Assembly: GCA_900550355.1 (NCBI GenBank)
Contig: URRT01000021.1
Span: 1-17,885 of the forward strand
Direction of reading: 5' to 3'
Source of the DNA: an uncultured Collinsella sp.
Lineage (GTDB): Bacteria; Actinomycetota; Coriobacteriia; Coriobacteriales; Coriobacteriaceae
DNA length: 17,885 nt
Below the pieces are notes generated by a model, which searched no databases, was not told the DNA's origin, and was given only the letters and a program-made list of their open reading frames with translations. The stretch's first letter is position 1. The number at the start of each line of letters is the position of its first letter. Of this stretch, positions 7,113-13,095 are shown piece by piece. The position numbers and the translations under genes are program-made.

Positions 7113-8108
7113 TTACTTGAGCGTGGCGTACATGACAGCCTTAATGGTGTGCATGCGGTTCTCGGCCTCGTCGAAGACCTTGGAAGCGGGGCTCTCGAAG
7201 ACCTCGTCGGTGACCTCCTGCTCGGTGATGCCGAACTGCTCGCACTTCTCGGCGCCAATCGTGGTGTTGGTGTCGTGGAAGCTGGGCAGGCAGTGCAGGA
7301 AGATGGCACCCGGGTTGGCCATAGCCATGACCTCGGAGGTAACGCGATACGGGGTGAGCTGAGCGATGCGCTCGGCCCAGACCTCGTCGGGCTCGCCCAT
7401 GGAGACCCACACATCGGTGTAGATAACGTCGGCACCGGTGACGCCGTCCTTGACGTCGGTGGTCAGCTTGATGGTGCAGCCGTTGGCCTCGGCGATGGGC
7501 TTGCAGGCCTCGATGACGTCGTCGGCGGGCATGCACTCCTCGGGGCCGCAGGCCACGAAGTTCATGCCGAGCTTGGAGCAGACAACCATGAGGGAGCGAG
7601 CGACATTGTTCTTGCAGTCGCCCATGAAGACGAGGGTCTTGCCCTTGATGTCGTAGTTGAAGTTCTCCTGGACGGTCAGGATGTCGGCGAGCATCTGGGT
7701 GGGGTGCCACTCGGTGGTCAGGCCGTTCCACACGGGCACGCCGGACTTGGCAGCGAGCTCCTCGACGTCGTCCTGGGCAAAGCCACGGAACTCGATGCCG
7801 TCATACATACGGCCGAGAACGCGGGCGGTGTCCTCGATGGACTCCTTCTTGCCCATCTGCGACGAACCGGGATCGAGGTAGGTGACGCCCATGCCCAGAT
7901 CCATGCCGCCGACCTCGAAGGCGCAGCGGGTACGAGTGGAGGTCTTCTGGAAGAGCAGAACGATGTTCTTGCCCTCGAGATAGCGGTGCGGAACGCCAGC
8001 GCGCTTCATGTCCTTGAAGTTCTTGGAAAGCTTGAGCAAGTACTCGATCTCCTCGGTGGAGAGGTCGAGGAGCTTGAGGAAGCTACGGCCGGAGAGGTTA
8101 ACACCCAT
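7113..8108 (-). CDS. arcB: Ornithine carbamoyltransferase, catabolic (ADI pathway)
   Basis: In the ADI pathway it phosphorolyses citrulline to ornithine and carbamoyl phosphate; the same fold also works anabolically as ArgF. It is a cytoplasmic enzyme of 331 residues, typical for the family. Visible motifs are the carbamoyl phosphate site STRTR (57-61), HPTQ (135-138), the SMGEP loop (236-240) with Asp232, and the HCLP cysteine motif (272-275) followed by SFHDTNT, the form common in catabolic enzymes. The ATG at 8108 has AAAGGA about 9 nt upstream; the open frame to 8198 runs through intercistronic hairpins and is not used. It lies 105 bp downstream of arcA copy 1 on the same strand, which supports the catabolic role. 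Confidence 0.95.
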   Translation of the reverse strand: MGVNLSGRSFLKLLDLSTEEIEYLLKLSKNFKDMKRAGVPHRYLEGKNIVLLFQKTSTRTRCAFEVGGMDLGMGVTYLDPGSSQMGKKESIEDTARVLGRMYDGIEFRGFAQDDVEELAAKSGVPVWNGLTTEWHPTQMLADILTVQENFNYDIKGKTLVFMGDCKNNVARSLMVVCSKLGMNFVACGPEECMPADDVIEACKPIAEANGCTIKLTTDVKDGVTGADVIYTDVWVSMGEPDEVWAERIAQLTPYRVTSEVMAMANPGAIFLHCLPSFHDTNTTIGAEKCEQFGITEQEVTDEVFESPASKVFDEAENRMHTIKAVMYATLK

Positions 8109-8153
8109 GGTTCGTTTCCTTTCGAAAAAATGAATTACATAAGTAATAGTGTT

Positions 8154-8201
8154 GCCCGTTTGACGGGCGAAACCGGTGCGGTTGTAGGGGGACCGCACCG
8201 G
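8154..8201 (-). other. Two intercistronic hairpins between arcA copy 1 and arcB
   Basis: CCGGTGCGGT (8173-8182) pairs perfectly with ACCGCACCGG (8192-8201), and GCCCGT-TTG-ACGGGC forms a second stem (8154-8168). No T-run follows on the minus strand, so a processing or stabilising site is more likely than a full terminator. Confidence 0.55.
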
Positions 8202-8213
8202 AACGTTAAAGTC

Positions 8214-9455
8214 TTAGAGGTCCTCGCGCCAGAAGGGCATGCTCATGCAGCGCGGGCCGCCGCGGCCGCGGGAGAGCTCGGCGGAGGGCACGACGAGAAG
8301 GTCCAGGCCCTCCTTGTACAGCACGTCGTTGGTGACGGTGTTGCGGGCGTAGACGCAGATCTTGCCGGGCTCGACGCACAGGGTGTTGGAGCCGTCGTTC
8401 CACTGCTCGCGGGAGGCCGCGATCGGGTCGCCGCCGCCGCAGGGGATCAGCTTGACCTGGTCGACGCCGGTGGCGTCCTCCAGGACGTGCTCGAGGGTGT
8501 CCTCGATCAGGCGGATGTTCACGTCGCCCGGGTTCTTGCCGGCGGTCAGCTCGTAGACGCGCAGGGTGCCCATGATGGCGGGGTGGATCGTGAACTTATC
8601 GACGTCGATCTGGGTGAAGACCGTGTCGAGGTGCATGAAGGCGCGCGAGACCGGGATGTCGAAGGCCAGGATGCGCTCGACCTTGGAGTCGGAGTTCCAG
8701 AAGATGTTCTGGGCCATGACGTCGATCGCGGCGGCCTGGGTGCGCTGGGAGATGCCGACGGCGAGGGTCTTCTCGTTGATGTTCAGCACGTCGCCGCCCT
8801 CGGTGTGGAACTGGCAGTCGCGGCGGAAGTACAGCGAGACGTCCTTGTAGTCGGGGTGGTACTTGAAGATGTACTTGCCGTACAGGGTCTCGCGGTTGCG
8901 GGTGACCGAGTACATGCGGTTGAGGTTGACGCCCTCGCCGACGACCGCGAACGGGTCGCGGGTGAAGTAGAGGTTGGGCATCGGGTCGATGATCAGGTCG
9001 GACTCGGACTCGGAGTTGACCAGGGAGTCGAGGGTCGTGGACGCCGTGAGGGGCATGTCTATCTCGGACTTGGTCATGCCGGCCATGGTCTTCTTGACGA
9101 ACTCGAGGTTGTCCTCGATGGAGTCCAGCTTCTCGCGGACGATCTGCGGCATGTGCTGGCCGCGGATGCCGGCCTCGGCGATGTACTGGTCGGTGAACTC
9201 GGCGCGGGCGCCGGGGACCTGGTCGAACACCTCAGCGACGAGGTTCTCGAGATAGAGGACCTCCACGCCCTGGTCCCTCAGGATCTGGGCGAAGGTGTCG
9301 TGCTCCTGCTGCGCGACCTCCAGGAACGGGACGTCGTCGAACAGGAGTCGCTCGAGCTCGTCGGGCGGCAGGTTGAGGAGCTCGTCGCCGGGACGGTGCA
9401 GGCAGACCTTCCTGAGCTTGCCGATCTCGGAAGGCACGTGCAGACCTTTCGTCAT
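8214..9455 (-). CDS. arcA: Arginine deiminase, copy 1
   Basis: Hydrolyses arginine to citrulline and ammonia, the first ADI step; cytoplasmic. The 413 residues fit the family (about 400-415). Guanidine-modifying enzyme features are intact: FTRDPF (164-169), HTEGGD (217-222), HLDTVFT with His275 and Asp277, and the nucleophile Cys403 in CMSMPFW near the C-terminus. The ATG at 9455 has AGGAGG 2 nt upstream and an AAAGG slightly further. It heads the arcA-arcB-transporter unit. The coding sequence is identical to copy 2 at 11304-12545 except for the stop codon (TAA here). Its strong G/C third-position bias suggests high expression. Confidence 0.97.
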   Translation of the reverse strand: MTKGLHVPSEIGKLRKVCLHRPGDELLNLPPDELERLLFDDVPFLEVAQQEHDTFAQILRDQGVEVLYLENLVAEVFDQVPGARAEFTDQYIAEAGIRGQHMPQIVREKLDSIEDNLEFVKKTMAGMTKSEIDMPLTASTTLDSLVNSESESDLIIDPMPNLYFTRDPFAVVGEGVNLNRMYSVTRNRETLYGKYIFKYHPDYKDVSLYFRRDCQFHTEGGDVLNINEKTLAVGISQRTQAAAIDVMAQNIFWNSDSKVERILAFDIPVSRAFMHLDTVFTQIDVDKFTIHPAIMGTLRVYELTAGKNPGDVNIRLIEDTLEHVLEDATGVDQVKLIPCGGGDPIAASREQWNDGSNTLCVEPGKICVYARNTVTNDVLYKEGLDLLVVPSAELSRGRGGPRCMSMPFWREDL

Positions 9456-9479
9456 GGCCTCCTACCTTTCTTTCGGGCC
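8215..9479. repeat. 1,265-bp direct repeat, copy 1
   Basis: Every base read matches 11305-12569. The identity starts at the second letter of the stop triplet as written on the plus strand and ends 24 bp beyond the arcA ATG, within a leader hairpin. Beyond both ends the two copies diverge at once, although the upstream flanks keep patchy similarity. Confidence 0.97.
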
Positions 9480-9491
9480 CTTGTCAGGGCC
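9476..9491 (-). promoter_or_regulatory. Leader hairpin of arcA copy 1
   Basis: On the minus strand GGCCCT-GACA-AGGGCC forms a perfect 6-bp stem about 20 nt before the ATG, just upstream of the ribosome binding site. Copy 2 has a different sequence that forms a similar stem with a GNNA-type loop at 12566-12577. Confidence 0.55.
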
Positions 9492-9537
9492 GATTCGTTA
9501 GCGCCCCTCCGTGTGAGGCGTTATTGCTGACGACATA

Positions 9538-9566
9538 TTTATATCCAAAATCAGCTCATACTTCCA
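9538..9566 (-). promoter_or_regulatory. Probable promoter of arcA copy 1
   Basis: Minus-strand TGGAAG (9561-9566), a 17-bp spacer and TATAAA (9538-9543). The -10 is good and the -35 is weak, as expected for an activated promoter. The same arrangement is kept at the same distance in copy 2, where most of the spacer has changed. Confidence 0.55.
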
Positions 9567-9570
9567 CCTT

Positions 9571-9603
9571 GCCCCCGAACGGTTTTTTATAGGGGGTGAA
9601 CGG
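9571..9603. promoter_or_regulatory. Paired GAACGG direct repeats upstream of arcA copy 1
   Basis: GAACGG occurs at 9577-9582 and 9598-9603, starts 21 bp apart (two helical turns), beginning 11 bp upstream of the -35 hexamer. The longer form of the second is GGTGAACGG. The same pair with the same 21-bp spacing lies upstream of copy 2. This suggests binding of a dimeric or tandem regulator; its identity is unknown. Confidence 0.5.
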
Positions 9604-9817
9604 CATACACATATACTTCACGCATGGCACACTTCATCTTAATAAAGCGTATTTACGTGCTTAAACGCGTTTTCAATCCAGAAATCAAATGGAACTAAAC
9701 TTTGTTAAACCACCCTCAAATTGTATATTTCCAATAAAGCTATGAATAGAATTAGCGATTCGTACCACGTCTCAACCATTTTCATTTTTATTCAGAAAAA
9801 AGTTTGTCCTATTCATT
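9604..9817. other. AT-rich gene-free upstream region of arcA copy 1
   Basis: Together with its flanks (9480-10029, 550 bp) this holds no coding sequence that I can support. Base composition is much richer in A+T than the genes on either side. Apart from the sites listed separately, I see no RNA gene or transposon. Confidence 0.6.
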
Positions 9818-9863
9818 TCTGGTAAACAAATTACCGTTTACCAGACGCTTGATACCGTTCACC
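9818..9863. promoter_or_regulatory. 10-bp palindrome and adjacent GGTRAACGG-type sites
   Basis: TCTGGTAAAC (9818-9827) and GTTTACCAGA (9836-9845) are perfect inverted arms separated by 8 bp, a typical operator layout. The reverse complement of GGTAAACGG lies at 9834-9842 and that of GGTGAACGG at 9855-9863. These match the site at 9595-9603 upstream of the arcA promoter. Confidence 0.45.
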
Positions 9864-9940
9864 GGAAGCTCAGTATAAGGCCCGGCGGATACCGACTCGC
9901 TTTACGGCCCCATTTGTAACAACTTGACTTCTCGGTATGG

Positions 9941-9980
9941 AAAAACGGATCCGCTTCCCCTAGGGAAACGGATCCGTTTT
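9941..9980 (-). terminator. Terminator after the aminotransferase gene
   Basis: AAAACGGATCCG (9942-9953) pairs perfectly with 9969-9980, and inside it TTCCC/GGGAA pair around CTA. On the minus strand it is followed by TTTTT. It lies 49 bp past the aminotransferase stop at 10030 and insulates the arcA copy 1 promoter region. Confidence 0.9.
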
Positions 9981-10029
9981 CGATTATCTTCGACCAATTT
10001 GGATAAGGCCCTCGAAGATCATCGGAATC

Positions 10030-11154
10030 CTAGCGATCAAACTCCGCCAGTGCCTCGCCCAACAGCCTCAGGCCCTCGCGCAGAACGTCCTCGCTCGCGC
10101 AGTAGCCCAGGCGTGCGCCGCAGGGAAGCTCAAAACGGCTACCGGGTACCAGCAGCACTCCCCTCTCGGACAGCAGGCGCCTGCAGAACTCCTCGTCATC
10201 CTCGGGAATATCCAGCTGGATAAACGAGGTGGACACGCCCTGCGGGGCCGTCCAGGAAACGCGATGCTGCGTATCGATCCAAGCCTGCGCGATATCGCGG
10301 TTGCCAAACACGATCTTGCGATTGCGCTCGAGAATCTTATCCTTGTGCTCAAGCACATAGGTCGCCAGGTCATCGTTGAACACTCCGCCGCAGATCATGG
10401 TGTAATCGCGATAGGTACGGATGCGGTTGGACACCTCTTCGTCGGCCACGACCCAGCCCACGCGGGCCGCAGGCGTCGAATAGGTCTTCGACAACGAGTT
10501 GGTGACAATGGCCCTCTCGTACACGTCGACCATCGACATAAAGGACTCAGTATTTTCGAGAGGCAGATACACCTCGTCACTCAGCACGTAGGCGCCCACC
10601 GAACGGGCGATCTCGGCAATCTGGCCGAGCATATCGGCATCGAGCACCGTACCGATGGGGTTCGATGCGTTGTTGATGCAGATGAGCTTGGTGTCGGGGC
10701 GCACCAAGCGCTTGAGTTCCTCGATATCGGGCTTCCAGCCGAGCTCTTCGCGTAGCTCCCAATACTCGACCTCGGCGCCCAGCGTGCGCGGAATCTCGTA
10801 GAGCGGCGCATAGGTGGGCCACTCGGCGATAACGTGGTCGCCGGGTTCGACCACAGCCATGATGGCGTTGAGGTTAGCGCCCGTGCAGCCATTGGTCTGC
10901 AGAATGTGATCGGGATTGACCTCGCGACGATACAGCTTGGCAACCTCGGCCTTAAACTCCGGCGAGCCCTCGATCCAGCCGTAGTTCATCTTCTCGCGGT
11001 CCAGGCGCTCGTAGAACGTGGCGCCGCCCTGCTCATCGAGCGCGCGCAGCTCGCCCATGGTGAGCGACGAGATCGTCGACTGGGCGATGTCCCACGTGGC
11101 GCTCTTCTCCCAAACGTTGAGCCATTCCTCAACGCCAATCGTCTTGATGTCCAT
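10030..11154 (-). CDS. PLP-dependent aminotransferase, class I/II
   Basis: A 374-residue fold-type I aminotransferase, cytoplasmic; substrate unknown. Visible features: the TNGCTGAN phosphate-binding region (about 87-94), the stacking aromatic in EWPTYAPLY, NNASNP with Asn165, SDEVY with Asp193 and Tyr196 contacting the cofactor, and the PLP lysine Lys223 in NSLSKTYSTPAARVGW. The opening MDIKTIGVEEWLNVWEKSATWDIAQ-type sequence belongs to a family related to VioD/capreomycidine synthase-like and general amino acid aminotransferases. The ATG at 11154 has AAGGAGC 6 nt upstream; an upstream extension to 11208 lacks such a site. It follows arcA copy 2 by 149 bp on the same strand, so a role in arginine, citrulline or ornithine metabolism is possible, but this is inference from position. 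Confidence 0.87.
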   Translation of the reverse strand: MDIKTIGVEEWLNVWEKSATWDIAQSTISSLTMGELRALDEQGGATFYERLDREKMNYGWIEGSPEFKAEVAKLYRREVNPDHILQTNGCTGANLNAIMAVVEPGDHVIAEWPTYAPLYEIPRTLGAEVEYWELREELGWKPDIEELKRLVRPDTKLICINNASNPIGTVLDADMLGQIAEIARSVGAYVLSDEVYLPLENTESFMSMVDVYERAIVTNSLSKTYSTPAARVGWVVADEEVSNRIRTYRDYTMICGGVFNDDLATYVLEHKDKILERNRKIVFGNRDIAQAWIDTQHRVSWTAPQGVSTSFIQLDIPEDDEEFCRRLLSERGVLLVPGSRFELPCGARLGYCASEDVLREGLRLLGEALAEFDR

Positions 11155-11209
11155 GGCCAAGCTCCTTACAAAAGCAGTCATCCAATCGTGTTGACGTTCC
11201 TCATACAAG

Positions 11210-11243
11210 ATTGGGGCGGTGCGAAAACCCGCACCGCCCCAAT
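11210..11243 (-). terminator. Intercistronic hairpin between arcA copy 2 and the aminotransferase gene
   Basis: ATTGGGGCGGTGCG (11210-11223) pairs perfectly with 11230-11243, a 14-bp stem with a 6-nt loop. On the minus strand it is followed by CTTGTATG, a weak T-tract. It probably stops or reduces readthrough from arcA copy 2, or stabilises its 3' end. Confidence 0.65.
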
Positions 11244-11303
11244 GGGAGACATCTAATGGCAGCTAGATGTATATATTATGACCTGTACGGGTCCTTGAAG
11301 ACC

Positions 11304-12545
11304 CTAGAGGTCCTCGCGCCAGAAGGGCATGCTCATGCAGCGCGGGCCGCCGCGGCCGCGGGAGAGCTCGGCGGAGGGCACGACGAGAAGGTCCAGGCCC
11401 TCCTTGTACAGCACGTCGTTGGTGACGGTGTTGCGGGCGTAGACGCAGATCTTGCCGGGCTCGACGCACAGGGTGTTGGAGCCGTCGTTCCACTGCTCGC
11501 GGGAGGCCGCGATCGGGTCGCCGCCGCCGCAGGGGATCAGCTTGACCTGGTCGACGCCGGTGGCGTCCTCCAGGACGTGCTCGAGGGTGTCCTCGATCAG
11601 GCGGATGTTCACGTCGCCCGGGTTCTTGCCGGCGGTCAGCTCGTAGACGCGCAGGGTGCCCATGATGGCGGGGTGGATCGTGAACTTATCGACGTCGATC
11701 TGGGTGAAGACCGTGTCGAGGTGCATGAAGGCGCGCGAGACCGGGATGTCGAAGGCCAGGATGCGCTCGACCTTGGAGTCGGAGTTCCAGAAGATGTTCT
11801 GGGCCATGACGTCGATCGCGGCGGCCTGGGTGCGCTGGGAGATGCCGACGGCGAGGGTCTTCTCGTTGATGTTCAGCACGTCGCCGCCCTCGGTGTGGAA
11901 CTGGCAGTCGCGGCGGAAGTACAGCGAGACGTCCTTGTAGTCGGGGTGGTACTTGAAGATGTACTTGCCGTACAGGGTCTCGCGGTTGCGGGTGACCGAG
12001 TACATGCGGTTGAGGTTGACGCCCTCGCCGACGACCGCGAACGGGTCGCGGGTGAAGTAGAGGTTGGGCATCGGGTCGATGATCAGGTCGGACTCGGACT
12101 CGGAGTTGACCAGGGAGTCGAGGGTCGTGGACGCCGTGAGGGGCATGTCTATCTCGGACTTGGTCATGCCGGCCATGGTCTTCTTGACGAACTCGAGGTT
12201 GTCCTCGATGGAGTCCAGCTTCTCGCGGACGATCTGCGGCATGTGCTGGCCGCGGATGCCGGCCTCGGCGATGTACTGGTCGGTGAACTCGGCGCGGGCG
12301 CCGGGGACCTGGTCGAACACCTCAGCGACGAGGTTCTCGAGATAGAGGACCTCCACGCCCTGGTCCCTCAGGATCTGGGCGAAGGTGTCGTGCTCCTGCT
12401 GCGCGACCTCCAGGAACGGGACGTCGTCGAACAGGAGTCGCTCGAGCTCGTCGGGCGGCAGGTTGAGGAGCTCGTCGCCGGGACGGTGCAGGCAGACCTT
12501 CCTGAGCTTGCCGATCTCGGAAGGCACGTGCAGACCTTTCGTCAT
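11304..12545 (-). CDS. arcA: Arginine deiminase, copy 2
   Basis: A second arginine deiminase gene with the same 413-residue protein and the same DNA as copy 1 at 8214-9455, apart from the stop codon (TAG instead of TAA). All catalytic motifs are therefore present, including Cys403, His275 and the FTRDPF and EGGD segments. It starts at the ATG at 12545 with the same ribosome binding site. Unlike copy 1 it is not followed by arcB; the next gene is an aminotransferase after a strong hairpin. Its upstream region is related to that of copy 1 but has diverged. It may raise the enzyme dose or respond to different signals; this cannot be decided from the sequence. Confidence 0.97.
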   Translation of the reverse strand: MTKGLHVPSEIGKLRKVCLHRPGDELLNLPPDELERLLFDDVPFLEVAQQEHDTFAQILRDQGVEVLYLENLVAEVFDQVPGARAEFTDQYIAEAGIRGQHMPQIVREKLDSIEDNLEFVKKTMAGMTKSEIDMPLTASTTLDSLVNSESESDLIIDPMPNLYFTRDPFAVVGEGVNLNRMYSVTRNRETLYGKYIFKYHPDYKDVSLYFRRDCQFHTEGGDVLNINEKTLAVGISQRTQAAAIDVMAQNIFWNSDSKVERILAFDIPVSRAFMHLDTVFTQIDVDKFTIHPAIMGTLRVYELTAGKNPGDVNIRLIEDTLEHVLEDATGVDQVKLIPCGGGDPIAASREQWNDGSNTLCVEPGKICVYARNTVTNDVLYKEGLDLLVVPSAELSRGRGGPRCMSMPFWREDL

Positions 12546-12569
12546 GGCCTCCTACCTTTCTTTCGGGCC
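11305..12569. repeat. 1,265-bp direct repeat, copy 2
   Basis: Identical to 8215-9479, offset by 3,090 bp in the same orientation. Recombination between the copies would delete or duplicate the intervening arcA promoter region and aminotransferase gene. Confidence 0.97.
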
Positions 12570-12577
12570 TTTCGGCC
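12566..12577 (-). promoter_or_regulatory. Leader hairpin of arcA copy 2
   Basis: On the minus strand GGCC-GAAA-GGCC, a 4-bp stem with a GNRA tetraloop, sits at the place where copy 1 has a 6-bp stem with a GACA loop. The structure is kept while part of the sequence differs. Confidence 0.5.
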
Positions 12578-12626
12578 GAATCTCTCAGCGCCCTTCCGTA
12601 ACGGGCACTGCTTGCTGACAGCTCTA

Positions 12627-12655
12627 GTTATATCCAAATTCCACCCGCAATTCCA
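12627..12655 (-). promoter_or_regulatory. Probable promoter of arcA copy 2
   Basis: Minus-strand TGGAAT (12650-12655), a 17-bp spacer and TATAAC (12627-12632). It aligns with the copy 1 promoter at the same relative position. Confidence 0.5.
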
Positions 12656-12660
12656 CCTCG

Positions 12661-12692
12661 CCCCCGAACGGTCAACAAAGTGCGATGAACGG
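12661..12692. promoter_or_regulatory. Paired GAACGG direct repeats upstream of arcA copy 2
   Basis: GAACGG at 12666-12671 and 12687-12692, again 21 bp apart, preceded by CCCCC as in copy 1. The sequence between the repeats differs from copy 1, so the repeats appear selectively kept. Confidence 0.5.
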
Positions 12693-13095
12693 TATATCGC
12701 ATGTGATTCCCCCATGATGTACTTCGGCGTTCTAAAGTAACTTTTCTAAGGTAAACGCTCTTTTTTCTTAAAAACCATTTGCGATTGCGTCTCTAAACTT
12801 TTGATTCAGAATTGCATAGCTAAATCGGTTTTATGTATATAAATGATGTTTGTTTACGTTTCCGCCTGCATTCAATGATATTCAGCTATCCATCATTCTT
12901 ATTCACACTTACGTACCAGTTGAGTGAGGATATAGACCGCTTGCAGACGAGCAGGGCGTCAGTCCTATGACTCGTCAGCGTAAGAAGTAGGTAAAGATAC
13001 CGTTCACGCGATACGTTCGTGCCAGCGGTCGACTAAATTGAGACAATAGTGAATAAGAGTTAGGCTACCGTCCCCTACGGGGACTGAACGGACAG
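12693..13095. other. AT-rich divergent intergenic region, arcA copy 2 / ppk
   Basis: No gene is supported here. The left two thirds are AT-rich and include GGTAAACGC at 12750-12758, a near match to the GGTRAACGG sites. CCGTTCACG at 13000-13008 is another reverse-strand near match. Towards ppk, GACCGCT (12935-12941) can pair with AGCGGTC (13024-13030), enclosing GACGAG (12946-12951) with CTCGTC (12971-12976). This could be a weakly structured leader, but these pairings are short and may be chance. Confidence 0.4.
13038..13084 (+). promoter_or_regulatory. Possible ppk promoter and leader hairpin
   Basis: TTGAGA (13038-13043), 17 bp, then TAGGCT (13061-13066) is a plausible sigma-70 promoter with a weak -10. 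Just downstream GTCCCC-TAC-GGGGAC (13070-13084) is a perfect 6-bp hairpin ending 11 bp before the ppk ATG, where it could influence ribosome access. Confidence 0.35.

Noticed and set aside
7107..9530. An 807-codon open frame on the plus strand across arcB and arcA copy 1
   Set aside because: It is antisense to two clear enzyme genes and crosses their intercistronic gap. Strong G/C third-position bias removes stop codons from this frame. The repetitive Val/Leu/Asp/Gly composition matches no protein family.
11262..11281. ArgR-box-like AT-rich stretch (ATGTATATATTAT)
   Set aside because: It resembles ARG boxes only through A/T content. A second similar stretch near 12835 is equally loose and neither overlaps a promoter I can support.
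8215..12569. Composite transposon bounded by the two arcA copies
   Set aside because: The repeats are plain metabolic genes with no terminal inverted repeats, transposase or target duplications around them.
11211..12740. A 509-codon plus-strand open frame across arcA copy 2
   Set aside because: The same antisense shadow as over copy 1; its middle part is identical because the DNA is identical.
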